DNA of 64,000 bases from Symbiodinium natans (taxonomy: Eukaryota; Sar; Dinophyceae; Suessiales; Symbiodiniaceae), in the NCBI GenBank assembly GCA_905221605.1, contig CAJNDS010002834.1, positions 88,501 through 152,500 of the forward strand, in the 5' to 3' direction. Below, piece by piece: positions 34,813 through 47,249 of the stretch. Under the pieces are notes generated by a model. The model was not told the DNA's origin and made no database searches. It was given only the letters and a program-made list of their open reading frames with translations. Each line of letters begins with the position of its first letter. The first letter of the stretch is position 1. The position numbers were made by a program, and so were the translations under genes.

Positions 34813-35119
34813 GTTCGAGGGATACTGCAGGAAAGCACACAGTTTCACTTGCGCAGAAATGCTGCGCACTCCTGTAGGGTAAGTTTAAGGTGACATAAGG
34901 GTAGCATAAGGGTAGAATACGGATAGAACCAAGGTGTATGATACAAGGGAGATCCCCAAGGCCCTAAGACCCAAGAAACCTTGTTTAGGTGCGCAATGGA
35001 GGGAATTAAGCAAAAATAAGGGCAAATTAAGGGTCAAACGCGGATAGCTGGGCAAATTAAGGGTAAACTAAGGGTAAATTAAGGGTAAATTAAGGGGAAC
35101 TAGGGGTAAATTAAGGGCA

Positions 35120-35390
35120 AAACAAGGGTAAATCAAGGGAATTAAGGGGAATTAAGGGTAAATTAAGGGTAAATTAAGGGTAAATTAAGGGTAAATTAAG
35201 GGTAAATTAAGGGTAAATTAAGGGTAAATTAAGGGTAAACTAAGGGAATCGCACCCTGACTTGTTTCGGTTAGCAGAAGGGTAGAATAAGGGTGGAATTT
35301 TAAGGGTAAATTATGTGTAAAATAAGGGTAAATTAAGGTAATTAAGGGTAAAATAAGGGTAGATTAAGGGAATCCTGTTTCGGTTGGCTT
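35120..35390 (+). repeat. 11-bp AAGGGTAAATT array
   Basis: More than 20 units on the plus strand. The array continues in broken form from about 34890 to 37510, between the small genes. Confidence 0.9.
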
Positions 35391-35394
35391 TGCC

Positions 35395-35650
35395 GTGTCA
35401 GTTGAGGGCTTTGGGCTTAGGGCTGGAAGGGCTTAGGCGGGTTGTATCCCTTAAACCATAAACCCAGCATGTTTTTTCAATCTTGGGGCGTGGTGTAGGT
35501 TGAGGTGTTTGGGGTCGGGTTTTCGGGAAGTGAGCCCACGTAAAGTCGGGAACTGGCGCAGCTCTGCAACTCTAGTCCAGGCCCGGAAATCAAGGAATTA
35601 GGGTCTATAGGGTTCAGGGGTTAGGGTTTTTCAAGCAACCATATTAGCGA
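35395..35650. other. flank-like island inside the giant element
   Basis: About 250 bp with degenerate TTTAGGG-type words (GGGCTTAGGGC, CCCTTAAACC, GGGTTCAGGGG) like the DNA outside the element and unlike its surroundings. It lies between the two copies of a duplicated segment. Confidence 0.5.
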
Positions 35651-35857
35651 TCAAGTCCATGCAGGGTCAAAAACAAGGGCTCAAACAAGGGTAACAAAGG
35701 GAAATTTGGGACAGATGAGAAAAAATCAAGGTCAAATCGGGGAAACGAACCTATTGAGGCTTCAAGCTTTGAAGAATGGCCTTTTTGGTCTCCACTGGCT
35801 GCTGCGTGTGAGCTGCATGCAGCACGGGTCTTTGAGCTCTTGCCAACTGAGCTTTTG

Positions 35858-36204
35858 TCAGTTGTCATCGTAAATGATTCTGCGCCGTTTCAATGCCTCA
35901 AAGGTCAGTAGCACGGTCTGCGCAGTCGGAGTGTCTCCAGCAAGCAGAGCCGTGCGTGAGGGGAGCTTTCTCTTTTTTGGAGCCTCCGGGGTTTTGATCA
36001 GATCGATCGTCTTGATGTGGCTCTGCGGGGTGATCTCGGACGCTGGAATCCTGTCCTGCAAGCAGCACGCTGGCGGGGGGGGGATGACGTGATTTTCTTG
36101 AAACGCTTATCGGAAGTCACCATCGTTTCAGAAAACCGTGCCTTAGCCTTGGCCTTGGCAGGGGTTGCGCGCAGCTTCTCTTGACGTTGGTCCGACGAAT
36201 CCAT
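35858..36204 (-). CDS. small basic nuclear-type protein, copy 2 (93 aa)
   Basis: Same two-exon layout as the gene at 34458: exons 36121-36204 and 35858-36055, with a 65-bp GTGACT...CTTGCAG intron. Its C run is 9 rather than 18 bases and a 4-base insertion lies nearby, yet the exon frames are intact because these changes fall in the intron. Protein differences include one in-frame codon loss (II to I after QSH) and the clearer basic cluster PKKRKLPS. The duplicated segment spans about 34266-34980 and 35666-36330. Confidence 0.6.
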
Positions 36205-37252
36205 GTTTGAGGGATACTTCAGGAAAGCACTCAGGTTCAATTGCGCAAAATGCTGCGCTGGCTGGGCGTGTAGAGGGAGATCCCCAAGGCCCTACGACCC
36301 AAGAAACCTTGTTCAGGTAAAGGGGAATTGGGCAAATTTATGGGTACTGCGGATAGCTGGGCAAATTAAGGGTGAATTAAAGTAAATTAAGGGGAACTAG
36401 GGGTAAATTAGGGGCAAATTAGGGGTAAATTGAAGGTATTAAGGGGAATTAGGGGTAAACTAAGGGTAAACTAAGGGAATCAAACCCTGACCTGGTTCGG
36501 TTGGCAGAAGGGTAGAGTAAGGGTTAAACATGGATACAAGGGCAAATCCCTCTGGCCCTAAGACCCAAGAATTGGGCAAATTAAGGGTAATCTGCGGCTA
36601 GCTGGGCAAATTAAGGGCGAATTAAGGGTAAATTAAGGGGAATGATGGGGTAAATTAACGGTAAATTAAGGGCAAATTAAGGGAAATTTACGGTAACTGA
36701 AGGGCATTCAGGGGAATTAAGGACAAATTAAGGGTAAAATAAGGGCAATTAAGGGTGAATTAAGGGTAACTGAAGGGCATTCAGGTGAATTAAGGACAAA
36801 TTAAGGGTAAAATAAGGGTAAATTAAGGGTAAACTAAGGGAATCAAACCCCGACCCCCTCCAAAACAAGTTTTCCCAAGCTTCAGCGGAGTTTCGGATAC
36901 TGGGTCAAATAAGGATCAAATAAGGGGGTCAAGTGAGCCTACGACTAAATGGAAATTGGGAGATGATTATAGTAAAGACCGGTTTTTATTCGGAGGCTAA
37001 GGGACAGCCCCCAAGCATAGTGGAACCTTTTTTTCGAACGGCAGCTCGAGCTGCATGAGTCAGCTGCAAACGCTGCGCTGCGTTCGCGCTGGCAGATATC
37101 TGTAGGTGAAATAAGTGTGTAAACTCAGGGCAAATTAATTGTAAATTAAGGGGTCACGTATTAGGGTAAGTTCAGTCGAGCTCGCAACTCGGGTCAGCCA
37201 CTATCCAGTGAAACTGAGGGCCGCCGAAGTCAACCCCTCGCTGTCTCTCTAG

Positions 37253-37557
37253 ATGAGCCCATACAAGAAGGGTTCAGGGAATTTGCGCTTGCCTAAATCC
37301 GAATGTTGCAATTTGCTGCTAGCTCCGGCGGCCGCGGACGAATTGGAAGCCGGAAACGATGCCCCTACAAGACCCAACCAACAGTGTAAGGGTAAATTAA
37401 GGGCAAATAAGGGGAAATCCAGGGCAAATTAAAGGAAAATTAAGGGCTGGGCAGATTAAGGTTTTTCCTAACGGAATTAAGTGCAAATTAAGGGCAAATT
37501 AAGGCTAAGGGCAACTGAGCAAAAAAGGTGCATGTGTCAGGGGCCTCGATCCCTTGA
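37253..37557 (+). CDS. possible two-exon small ORF
   Basis: Plus strand. MSPYKKGSGNLRLPKSEC... (44 codons) ends at AACAGT|GTAAGGG. The intron is filled with AAGGGCAAATT units and ends GTGTCAG|; the second exon adds five codons. Alternatively the first block is an internal exon, because it is preceded by TCTCTCTAG|. Not recognised. Confidence 0.25.
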
Positions 37558-37921
37558 CGAAGAGGGCAGTGCATCGCAGTATTCCTCCAACCGCCGACGC
37601 TCTGGCCTGCTGTGAGAAAGCATAATTACGTATTATTCAAGGTGTTCGTGTTGAACCTGCTAGCTTTCTGCCAAGTCGCATGTCGAACTGTCTCTGCGGG
37701 TTCTGCCGATTCCAGCGTCCATACGCGAACTGCAGCACCAATTCAAGGGCGTCTGCTGCACAGCTTGCCCGTACAGTTGGCCAACTGCGTGTGCACGATT
37801 GCGCTTGCGTAGGCTCCATGGCACCTCAGCTAAGCTGCTAGCTGACTAAACAAAGCGACCCCTGCCACACACACACAAACACAAGCACCAACTACTGTCG
37901 GGGAACACGAGACAAGGCTAA

Positions 37922-40900
37922 TTAAGCTGAGCCACAAGGGTACTTTACGCGAAAATGTTTCTGGACGGGGTGGTACTCGATACTGAACGTGTCAGTAATC
38001 GTACCACCTCCCGGAAGGAAGCTGCGAAGGGTTGGAGGCGTAAGCTGGTTCAGCCGTTCAGCGTTTTGCTGCTCATGCTTCTTGTGCTCAGCATGCGCTC
38101 GAGCCCGTGCTGCCTCGTGCTGCTGCATCTCTCCGTCTCTCGGTGCCGCCGGCTGAGCTGCGCTGCTCCCAGGGTTTTGGCCTGCTTGAGGAGGAGCAGG
38201 AGGTGGGCGGCGCTCTCTTTCTGCTTGCTTCTTGCCAGCAGAGACAAAAGATCGCTGAAGTTCTTCACTGGCTTGCTTCTTCATCTTTTTGAAAATCTGG
38301 TCTTCAGCGTTTTCGGCGTCCAGGCCAGATACTATTTGCAGAATTTCTGGATTGACTGCTTTCTGGCGACCCATGAGCGCGTTGACCATGCGTGCTTTCT
38401 CATCTGCCGGCTCCGTAGGAAACAAATGCTCCACCAGACTTTTCGCCAGATCCAGTTTCACGACGTTTCCATTTTTTCCGCTTCCCCTGCCTTGCGCCGG
38501 AACATCCGCATTTAATACCCGCACCAAGGCTTTGATTGCCTCGGCTGTCAAGAAAGTTCCTCTTTTGATGGCTGCGGGCAGCAAGTCAGTGAGGCCATTG
38601 ACCTGGAGGGTGAGACCCAGGTTCTCCTCTTGCAAGGCCTCAGGCACGCAGGACGGAATGAGCAGCTCTGTTTCCACCGCCAGCCAATTTTCATTTGTCA
38701 TGCTCCAGTTGTGCATCCAAAAGGGCTCGGGATCTTCACTGCATGCATCCAAGACCAGGTAATCCTCCCAGGGAAACAAAAAAACAAGAGAAGAGCATCG
38801 TACTAAATATGGAAATTTCGAGGCCAACCGATGTGGGAGCACAGCAAAATAAGGGCCAAATAAGAGCAAATTAAGCACAAAATAAACACAGAGTACCGGT
38901 GACAAATCTGTCCTGGAAGCCCACCGTTCGCAGGGAGAGCCGCATGCCCAGCGCGGCCCATTTTCTGAACCCCAGTGAGATGACATACTCCTGGGTGGGC
39001 ACGTGGAGGAAACAGCCGCCCTGAGTGAAAAGCGAGCCTAGCCAGGGTGTTTCGTGCCTCAACTACTGCTTTGGGCTCTAAGTTTCGGCTCGCGAGCCTA
39101 GCCAAGCGTTCCTCACGTTGCTGAAGTCGCTCTCCTCGTCCGCGAAGGAGAACGCGAGCGCGGACGCAGATTTCTGATGGGACAGAGGCCCAGCGTGGCG
39201 GTACACGATGTCAGATGGCCTTTTGGGAAAGCGACTGTCCTGGCCATACCAGATTTCCGGCAGCTTTTCGTCCTTCACGCTTCCCAGTCTCGAAAACTCC
39301 TTGGCCTTTTCTGCGTCAGAGGTCCTGTGTGTCAGCCAGTCCTCACCGGTCGGCAAGATTTGAGGCGCGCTGGACCGCGCATAGGGTGAGCAGGCTGCGT
39401 AGATCCACCTCGTGTAGAAGGCCAGCTTCTGATTTTTGCTGTGTCTTTTGGAGATGTCGGTCATGTGAGCAAAGGTGGATTCCAAGATATCCTTGGTGGT
39501 CGACGTGCCTGAAGGGGTCACGGGTTTTGCTACGTGCCTTTAATTTGCCCTTAATTTGCCCTTAATTTGCCCTTAATTTGCCCCTAGTTCTATGCTTGCT
39601 TTGTTATTGTTTCACCACAACGCGCATTTATCGGTATTTTACACTTAATTTGCACGTTTTTACCCTTAATTTGCCTTGTTGTGGGCTTTGCCCTTAATTT
39701 GCCCTTAGTTTGCCTTTAGTTTGCCCTTAATTTGCCCTTAATTTGCCCTTAATTTGCCCTTAATTTGCCCCTAATTCTAGGCTTGTTCACCGCAACGCGC
39801 ATTTATCGCTATTTTACACTTAATTTGCACGCGTATGTTATCGGTTTGTTTATCCTTAATAATACGGACTGATTGCACGAAACCTCCAAGCCCTAGCGTT
39901 AAAAACACATCTGACAGCGTCCGTCCTGTCTTCAGAAGCCGCAGGGTTTCTCTCGTCGATTCATCATGCGGGTCAAAGCCACTCTGCTGCCAGCTGGCCA
40001 TCAGCTCAAGTGGCAGAGTTTCCCGATGCCACGCGATCTCGCGCAGGAGCTCTGCATGAAGCTTCGAGCGGCCCTCACACCTGTGCACACTGAGGACAGT
40101 GTTGGTCATCTTCTGCAGAAATTCCATTCCTTCATTTTTGTGTGTGTTTTCCAAAACCAGGCTTAAATTGCCCTTAATTGGCTCTTATTTGGGCCTTATT
40201 TATTTGGGCAGGGGGCGGGCGAGTTAGGGAAGGAAGTCCTGAATTCAGCTTGATTTGGGCCTTATCTTTGCTTAAAAATGGAGCCTTCGACCCGTTCGTC
40301 GGCATTCTCGGACAGCAGCACAGCCGCGGCTCCAGGTAAAGTATATCGATAGACCAACTGCGACCAGGCCAAGTTGGCTGCAAGGCAGACGCCAAAGGAA
40401 AACGCTGTTTCCAGACAACGGTGTTCCTCCTGACTTTTTGGGTTTTCGGGTGTTTTCGTTGCATCTTGGCAACATTTGAAAAGGCCGGCCAGTTTTAGAA
40501 CATTTTAGACAATGAATTGAAGCCAAGACGCGACCATCCAGGCTGTGCCAAGATCCTGTTCAAGTGCAGGTTTCAGAGGCATGGTGAGGCCTAGGTCCGA
40601 GATGAGGTCAGGATGAAAAACCTGAGCCAGAATTTGCTTCGCGCTTGACCACCATGAGGTACCCTGCGCTCGCCTCGTCGCCCATGCCAACATGGTCTCC
40701 GGGCCCTGCGTTTGAGCTTCCAGGTCTTTGTGGTACTTGTCCTCCAGTGGCGCGGAGACCCGTGTAATTATACTTGCGTGCTGTCTCAGCTCAGGTTGCA
40801 TCATAAATTCTGCAAACAGCTCCGTCGGCCCCCTCCCCGAGTAGTATTTGTAGAGCTGCGCTTTCGTGAGCAGCGGCTCCCTCTTCGAGTCATCTCCTGG

Positions 40901-40990
40901 CACGGGGAAATGGAACTGGTTGCGAATCTGCAAGATAAAAAATAAAATGAATAATTTGCGTCCCACCTGCCAGCCCATCGAATTCGTCAT
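37922..40990 (-). CDS. multi-exon gene of unknown function (partly resolved)
   Basis: Start candidate ATG at 40990 (MTNSMGWQ), followed by a 39-bp GTGGGA...CTTGCAG intron whose retention would also stay in frame. Coding blocks in order: 40512-40927 (REPLLTKAQLYKYYSGRG..., MVASWLQ), about 40275-40383 (LAWSQLVYRYTLPGAAA...), about 39900-40140 (MTNTVLSVHRCEGRSKL...), 39078-39521 (ILESTFAHMTDISKRHS...), about 38890-39062 (EYVISLGFRKWAALGMR...) and a last exon 37922-38764 of 281 codons. The last exon has a helical middle, a charged Gln/Arg/Ala-rich coil and ends LRSFLPGGGTITDTF...KYPCGSA. Introns carry 11-bp repeats in either orientation. Probably a long element-specific protein; the transposase could be hidden here, but no catalytic motif is visible. 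Confidence 0.5.
39537..39785 (+). repeat. 11-bp TTTGCCCTTAA intronic array
   Basis: Units of TTTGCCCTTAA on the plus strand, within an intron of the minus-strand gene 37922-40990. Confidence 0.85.
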
Positions 40991-41040
40991 CCTCGTCGTT
41001 GGAAGACTCGTTGTCGACCTCGCCAGGAAGTACTACATAA

Positions 41041-41370
41041 GTACCAAAATAAGGGTAAATCAAGGGTAAATCAAGGGTAAATTAAGGGCACATAGGGAAA
41101 TTAAAGGGAAATTAAGGCTAAATTAAGGGTAAATTAAGGGTGACTTAGTCGTAAATTAAGGGTAAATTAAGGGTAGGTAGGAAATTAAGGGTAACTTACG
41201 GCAAATTAAGGGTTGTTTAAGGGATTTAGGGGTAAATTAAGGGAAACTTACGGGCAAACTAAGGGTAAATAGGCAAATTAAGGGTAAAGTAAGGGTAAAT
41301 TAAGGGTAAATTAAGGCTAAATTAAGGGTAAACCAAGGGGAAATAGGGTAAACTAGGGAAAATTAGGGAG
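41041..41370 (+). repeat. 11-bp AAGGGTAAATT array
   Basis: About 25 degenerate units between two minus-strand genes, in the opposite orientation to the array at 39537. Confidence 0.9.
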
Positions 41371-41406
41371 ACAAATTAAGTTTTTGGGATATAAAAAGGA
41401 TCTCTC

Positions 41407-42400
41407 TCAAGGCACATTTGTCATGTGCATCATGGCCACTCCTGCGGCGGCCAGAATTGCCCAGTCTCCAAGCAGCTGTCTAAACGACGCAGTCATCCCA
41501 AACCACGCTTTGGCCTTCACCTCGTTTTGTTTCACACCAATGATGTTCCCCTGCTCTGCCCTCTCCTATTTTTGCCACAGTTTCCCCTATTTGGCCCTTA
41601 TTTAAACGCAGTTATTCCACATTCATTTTGCCATTACTTCCACCGCCTACCTTACTTGCAGATATTTCCCTTCTGCGACCCCTTTTGTTTGTGGTTTCGG
41701 AGAGCTGTGCTATGTGCAAGTAGGTCTCGAACTTACCCCTGCGACGCACAGCGCCGGACTTCATCACATCCTCCAGCGTCAGAAGCGGGTCCCCGTCGCC
41801 GTCTGCCTCCAAGCCCAGGTCGGCAGCAAGGTCGTCCATCCACTCGCGGTCTTTCGTCTCCAGGTACGCTTGCAAAGCTTCACGTTTTTGCTCGTAGTGG
41901 TCCCCTGAAAGGAAAGAGCCGTGGGAGTAGTTGCAACATATGGACAACTTTAACGCTGACTCTTGCAACCCGCTGCCGGTCAGAGACCGTTTAAAACTGT
42001 TCCAGAGCGGGTGCGCCAGCTCTGGCTCCACGTCTCCTCGGATCTTCAACTCCGAGAACAGATAGCGCCAAGCCTTCGTCTGTTGCGTCTCTTCATCTTC
42101 TACCTGAACTGGACTTCTTTGTCTTTGAATATATATATATATACATATATATTCAAAGACAAAAAAATCGTCTAAACGCAGAGCTGAAAACTGCCAAGAG
42201 TCGGCGCGCAACATCGGGCGGTTCGGCGCCAGCTGGACGTTGAGCCTGTCCAGTGACAGCATGTGCTCCGCCGGCGGGATGAAGTCCTCCAGGCTCTTGT
42301 TGCACATGATCCGAAGGGTGTGGTGCAGCATCTTGATGATGATGAAAAAGCCTCTCTTCTCTTTTCCAGACAGCTTTGGCCTGGGAACGCCAGGGAACAT
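41407..42400 (-). CDS. 251-aa protein of unknown function, 3 exons
   Basis: Exons 42161-42400, 41737-42103 and 41407-41555 total 756 bp with matching phases (0, then 1). Introns: 57 bp (GTCTTT...GTTCAG) and about 180 bp (GTAAGT...GGGCAG). Sequence features: MFPGVPRPKLSGKEKRG at the start, a histidine/cysteine patch ICCNYSHGSFLSG, an acidic helix EWMDDLAADLGLEADGDGD and a hydrophobic C-terminus WAILAAAGVAMMHMTNVP. The ATG at 42400 is the first true Met of the frame. No family recognised. It lies upstream of, and in the same direction as, the gene 37922-40990, so the two may be one transcription unit. Confidence 0.55.
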
Positions 42401-42459
42401 GACAGTGGTACTATGGCACAGTCGTGCCAAGCTTCCTTCGTTTTTCCCTTAACCTACTC

Positions 42460-43180
42460 TTAATTTGCTCTTAATTTGCCTTCAATTCCCGCCCACTATT
42501 TAATTAAGGCCAAATTAAGGGTTATTTAAAGGATTTAAGTGTAAATTAAGGGTAAATTAAGGGCAAATTGAGGTAAATTAAGAGTGAATTAAGGGTAAAT
42601 AAGGTAATTAAGGAGAAATTAAGGGTAAATTAAGGGAAAATGAAGGGTAAAAGGGTAAATTAAGGGTAGATTAAGGGTAAATCAGGAAATTAAGGATACA
42701 TTAAGGGTAAATTAAGGGTAAAAAGGGAAATAAGGATAAATTAAGGGTAAATTAAGGGTAAATTAAGGGTAAATAAGGAAATTAAGGATAAATTAAGGGT
42801 AATAAAGGTACATTAAGGCTAAATTAAGGCTAAATTAAGGGCAATTCAAGGGGAATTGGGGGTAACTTGGGTGAATTAAGGGTAAATAAGGAAATTAAGG
42901 AGAAATTAAGGGTAAATTAAGGGAAAATGAAGGGTAAAAGGGTAAATTAAGGGTAAATTAAGGGTAAATCAGGAAATTAAGGATACATTAAGGGTAAATT
43001 CAGGGTAAAAAGGGAAATAAGGATAAATTAAGGGTAAATGAAGGGCAAATTACTGGTAAATTAAGGTAAATAAGGAAATTAAGGATAAATTAAGGGTAAA
43101 TTAAAGGTAAATAAGGCTAAATTAAGGCTAAATTAAGGGCAATTCAAGGGGAATTAGGGGTAACTTAAAGGTAAATTTTA
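42460..43180 (+). repeat. large 11-bp AAGGGTAAATT array
   Basis: About 60 degenerate units with an internal duplication of roughly 300 bp (42580-42860 resembles 42880-43160). Non-coding spacer. Confidence 0.9.
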
Positions 43181-43549
43181 CTGCTTAGTTGCCAAAAGCC
43201 TTGCCTGAGCACAGATGTGCCGTCCATAGACTCCGGCACCAGGGAAGGCAAGACCTAAGTTAGGCAAAGTGGGCTGTCCCTCACGTTCAGTTCACAGCAC
43301 ATTGCCAGTGCTCTCTGCACAATTCTTTGCGACGCGTTTGCAGAGTGATGCGTCTCTTGCCTCACGCCACTGCACTCAGTCCCAAAGTCAACTGGTGAGG
43401 GCACGTCGGAAGCGATAAGATAAGGGCCAAATGAATATATCCACAAGCTTCGGGATATCCAATTGGACGGGGCCTGCCCTCAAGGTCTTTGCATCAAACT
43501 CAAATCAACGGGCGCTGACGACTGTGCTTGTCAGCTGGCTCTGCCCTGA

Positions 43550-46500
43550 AAAAGACTGCGCTCACAATTCGTCATCATTATCGGACTGGTCATCATGGCC
43601 AGCATCAGCCTCATGCTCTTCCTCCTCCTCCTCCCCTTCTTCACATCCATCGTCTGCCAACGGGGGGTGGGGGGGTGGGGGGAGGAGTCGGGCATTTTGG
43701 TTAGTGTTTAGGGGGTTTCTTACAAACTAAGGGCAAACTTATGGGAAATGACAGCTCGCGTAGCGTTAAAATCAAGGGTCAATCAAGGCAAAAGGTATTT
43801 GAAGGAAACCTATGGGTAAATTAAGGGGAAGTTGAGGGTAAATTAAAGGTAAATTAAGGGTTCGGGACGGGCCTTCGCCTTCACCAGGCGACGGGTTCAT
43901 GTCCTTGATCAAGTCGGCGTCGCTGGGCCCAAACAAGGAGGGCTCCGGCTCCTCGCTCATTTCGCCACTGTTGCCACGGGACGGCAGCCGCTGGAGCTCA
44001 TCAGGCTCCACCGGATCGTCCACGTGAAAAACACGCTCACGACTTGGCGAGCGCACGGGCGGGAAAGCATCCCAAACTGTAATGCAAACACAAACACATC
44101 CATCACGTGGCCCTGATGCCAAAATCAACCAAGGCACTCCAGCGGCATGGCCTTGGAGCAATTCATGAGATCGTGCACGTAGCGGGTCTTGATCTCCGGG
44201 TTGAAGGGCGCCACAAGCCTCACTGAGCACTGTCCATCTGGCAAGATGAATGTCGGATCATACACAAGCTTCCACATGATGGTGTCGTTTTTCGAGGGAA
44301 TGCGGACCATCCTGTCCAACACAGGATCACAGACGAAGTTGTGGCCGTTGAGGTCTTCTTCGAAGCTTCCACCTAGGTAGGGCGCCGGTCGCTCCTGCGT
44401 TTTCTCCGCCTCAGCCTGCTCGTCGCACTCGCCGCAATCACTCTGACTCTCTGATGATGAGAAGCTCACCTCGCACATGAAAATTCATGGGGCAGACGGA
44501 GACTCACTCGATCATTTGTCAGACAACACACATTCAAGCACGGCCTTGTCCCCGTGCTGGACCGACAGGACCTCATGGAACAGAAACTCGTGTCATTTTG
44601 AAAAACCCAGATTTTTTTCATTTCTGGTGAGGCTATGTGTTCCTATTCCCTTCAGCTGCTGCCATGGAACCGGCGCGGTAGTCGAGGCATCAGCTTGCGA
44701 CCCCCCTGCCCTTGATGAAGAAGCCTTGCTCTTGCACTGCGCCTCCAAGAGAGCCTTCGAACGGAGGCTCCTGACACCCCTTAAGTTGCCCTTATTTTAC
44801 CCTGAATTTTCTCTCATCTGCCCTTATTCTTCCCTTAATTTACCCTTATTTTATCCTTGTTATCTAAATTGGTCATTATTTTTCCCTTAATTTGCTCTTA
44901 TTTACCCATAGTGTTCCTTTAATTTACCCTTAGTTTACCCTTGTAAGATAATTCTTACGTTACCCTTAATTTGCTCTTATTTACCCTTATTGTTCCCTTA
45001 ATTCACCCTTAATTTACCCTTGATATTTAATTTGTCCCTTATTTTGCCCTTAGTTTATTCTTATTTGCCCCTTATTATTCCCATAATTTACCCTTCTTAT
45101 TATTGTTTTGTGAATGTTTGCCCTGCTCCTCGCCGGCGATTCCGGGGGCTGGCGGGTGTCATTCTTTCTGTTGGCGCGTGCTGCGCTGGTGGCCTTGTCC
45201 TTCTGCCCGGGAGTGTTCTTGGCGGGCGTCTCTGCTACGATCAGCTCATCACGGCTTGAAGAGCGGGCCGTTGTCGATGGGGGCGGTAGATGTGGCACAG
45301 ATGGTCCTCACGCTGGAGACACGTGGAAACGCATGCATGAGTCTCGATCGACAAGCTCCAACAGTTACAGTCAGGCAGTCCCGAGACAACCATTCCTTTG
45401 AGCAAAGTAGTGGCTGCTGCCACGCCTCCTGTCCCAGTGCGTGCCCGCTTGGGCGAGGGGAGCTTCAGCCCGCGCTGGTGCGGCACGAGTGACTTCTTCT
45501 TGTCCGGCCTGAGCAAACGGCAGCACCGCCCAACGAGTCAGAAGAAAAAACATGCACTGATCGCCCGCCTTGGCAACACTTTGCTCGTCTCGAAGTCCAG
45601 CACTTCTTGCGGTAGCGCAGCAGGTCGGCCGTCGCCATGACATTGCGGGAGCATGTAAGCCCAGCCGCCGTACTGTTCGGGGCCCAGGACCCCTGCCGAA
45701 ATGGCAGCCACCTGGTACTTCAAGTAGCGTCGAATCTCTCGGCTGCTCCACCCGGTTTTGCTCAACGGGCATCCTCGTCGCTTGTTTTCGGCCTGGACCA
45801 GGGCAACACTCAGCAGCTGCTCCGAATCAACTGAGCTCGGCTAGCTACAGAACTGACAGCCCGCCTTCAGTGCCTTCACGACCCCATCCAGGTTTGTGGC
45901 TGGTTTGGGGTCATCTGGGGACCAGCCAGTGAGGAACGTGATGTAGGCAAACAGCGAATTTCTCGTCGCCCCACGAAGCACACTGTCCGTGAGGTACTCG
46001 GACTCCAGTTTCTCGAGCCAAGCCTTGTAGTGCGAGTCCTGGATTCAAGTCAAAAATGGCAGCACGGGAATCGCACAGGGGGAAAAATGCAAATTAAGAG
46101 TTAAATAAGGTAAAATAAGTGCAAATTTAGAAATTAAGAGTAGAATAAGGCAGAAATAAGAATTAAGAGCAAGGTAATAAGGTAGAAATAAGGGAAATTT
46201 AAAAATGCAGAGTAGAATAAGGCAGAAATAAGAATTAAGAGCAAAATAAGGTAGAAATAAGGGAAATTTAAAAATGCAGAGTAGAATAAGGCAGAAATAA
46301 GAATTAAGAGCAAAATAAGGTAGAAATAAGGGAAACTTAAAAATTAAGAGTAGAATAAGGCAGAAATAAGAATTAAGAGCAAAATAAGGTGGAAATAAGG
46401 TTACATTAGTGCAAATTAAGGGTAAAATAAGGCAAACCAAGGAGAGTAAAATAAGGGCAAATTAAAATATGGAAAATATAAAAATAAGCAACATTAGTGC

Positions 46501-47249
46501 AAATTAGTAAAATAAGGCAAAACAAGGAGAGTAAAATAATGACAAATTCAGATAAATAAGGGGAAACAAGGACAACTTACGAATAAAATAAGCAGCCGTA
46601 ACAATTCAAGAGGAGGAAATCAGAAAGAAATACGTGCAGCCGACGTGCGACGAAATTCCTCAGTACCTTCTGGGACTTGTACTCCGTGACCTTGACTCTT
46701 CGACCCGTGTTGCTTCGTGGGCCCAGGTCCATCTGGCTCCCGTCAGGGAACGTCATAGGCTCCTCGTCAGCGCTCTCCGGGGAAAGTAACCGGGAAGTTG
46801 GTGCGAAAGTGGATTCCGGCGGCCTGCCGACGAAGCTACACATAGATCATTAAATCAGACTTTTGGCAACGCCCACTCTGCTACGACGTTACGAGCCTGG
46901 TGCTGCGGGGGTTTTTCCTCGCCGCCGAGCTCTTGGCCTGGCGTGCCCTGAGTACTGAGTGAACACAGGCACGCAGTCACGCAGGTGTAGTTTTTTGCAA
47001 CACAGACAGACAACACTGCGCGCGCAACAGGCAGATGCGACCAAGACTCTCCGTAGTCTTGGCCTTCGCCGTCGCCTTCGCAGCCGGAGTCTTGGCCTTG
47101 ACCTTGCCGGCAACGGGGCCTGTCTCTGCCGGGACAGCTGCCGGGGCAGCCTCCGTCTCCTTGTCCGTCTCCTTGTCCTTTCTCATTCTCGGCTTGGGTG
47201 CGGCTTCCTTTTTCGTCTTGTCCACGGTTCTCTTGACTGCGGGCGGCAT
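43550..47249 (-). CDS. multi-exon basic/acidic protein gene (partly resolved)
   Basis: Starts GCCGCC-ATG at 47249: MPPAVKRTVDKTKKEAAPKP followed by Lys/Ala/Glu repeats, a nuclear-type N-terminus. Later blocks: about 46630-46840 (PESTFAPTSRLLSPES..., VTEYKSQK|GTACTG), 45850-46040 (DSHYKAWLEKLESEYL..., FAYITFLTGWSPDD), 45540-45800 (SSREIRRYLKYQVAAI...), about 45110-45290, 44650-44790, 44500-44580 (LFHEVLSVQHGDKAVLE), 44160-44478 (DPVLDRMVRIPSKNDT...), 43870-44080 (Ser/Pro/acidic) and an acidic tail EEGEEEEEEHEADAGHDD ending in TGA. The junction KSQK|DSHYK is phase 0 with GTACTG and AATCCAG. Several other joins are unsolved, so this may be more than one gene. Function unknown. Confidence 0.4.
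44770..45110 (+). repeat. 11-bp TTACCCTTAAT array
   Basis: Degenerate units between coding blocks of the minus-strand gene. Likely intron. Confidence 0.8.
46080..46600 (+). repeat. AAATAAGG array with 80-bp higher-order unit
   Basis: A unit containing GCAGAAATAAGAATTAAGAG and AAGGTAGAAATAAGGGAAA is repeated about four times. It lies in an intron after VTEYKSQK. Confidence 0.85.

Noticed and set aside
34890-37510. CRISPR-like regular repeats
   Set aside because: Units are contiguous 11-mers without unique spacers, in a eukaryotic intron-rich context.
46045-46440. Minus-strand 131-codon hydrophobic repeat frame
   Set aside because: Translation of the AAATAAGG higher-order array. No start context and no coding neighbour in frame.
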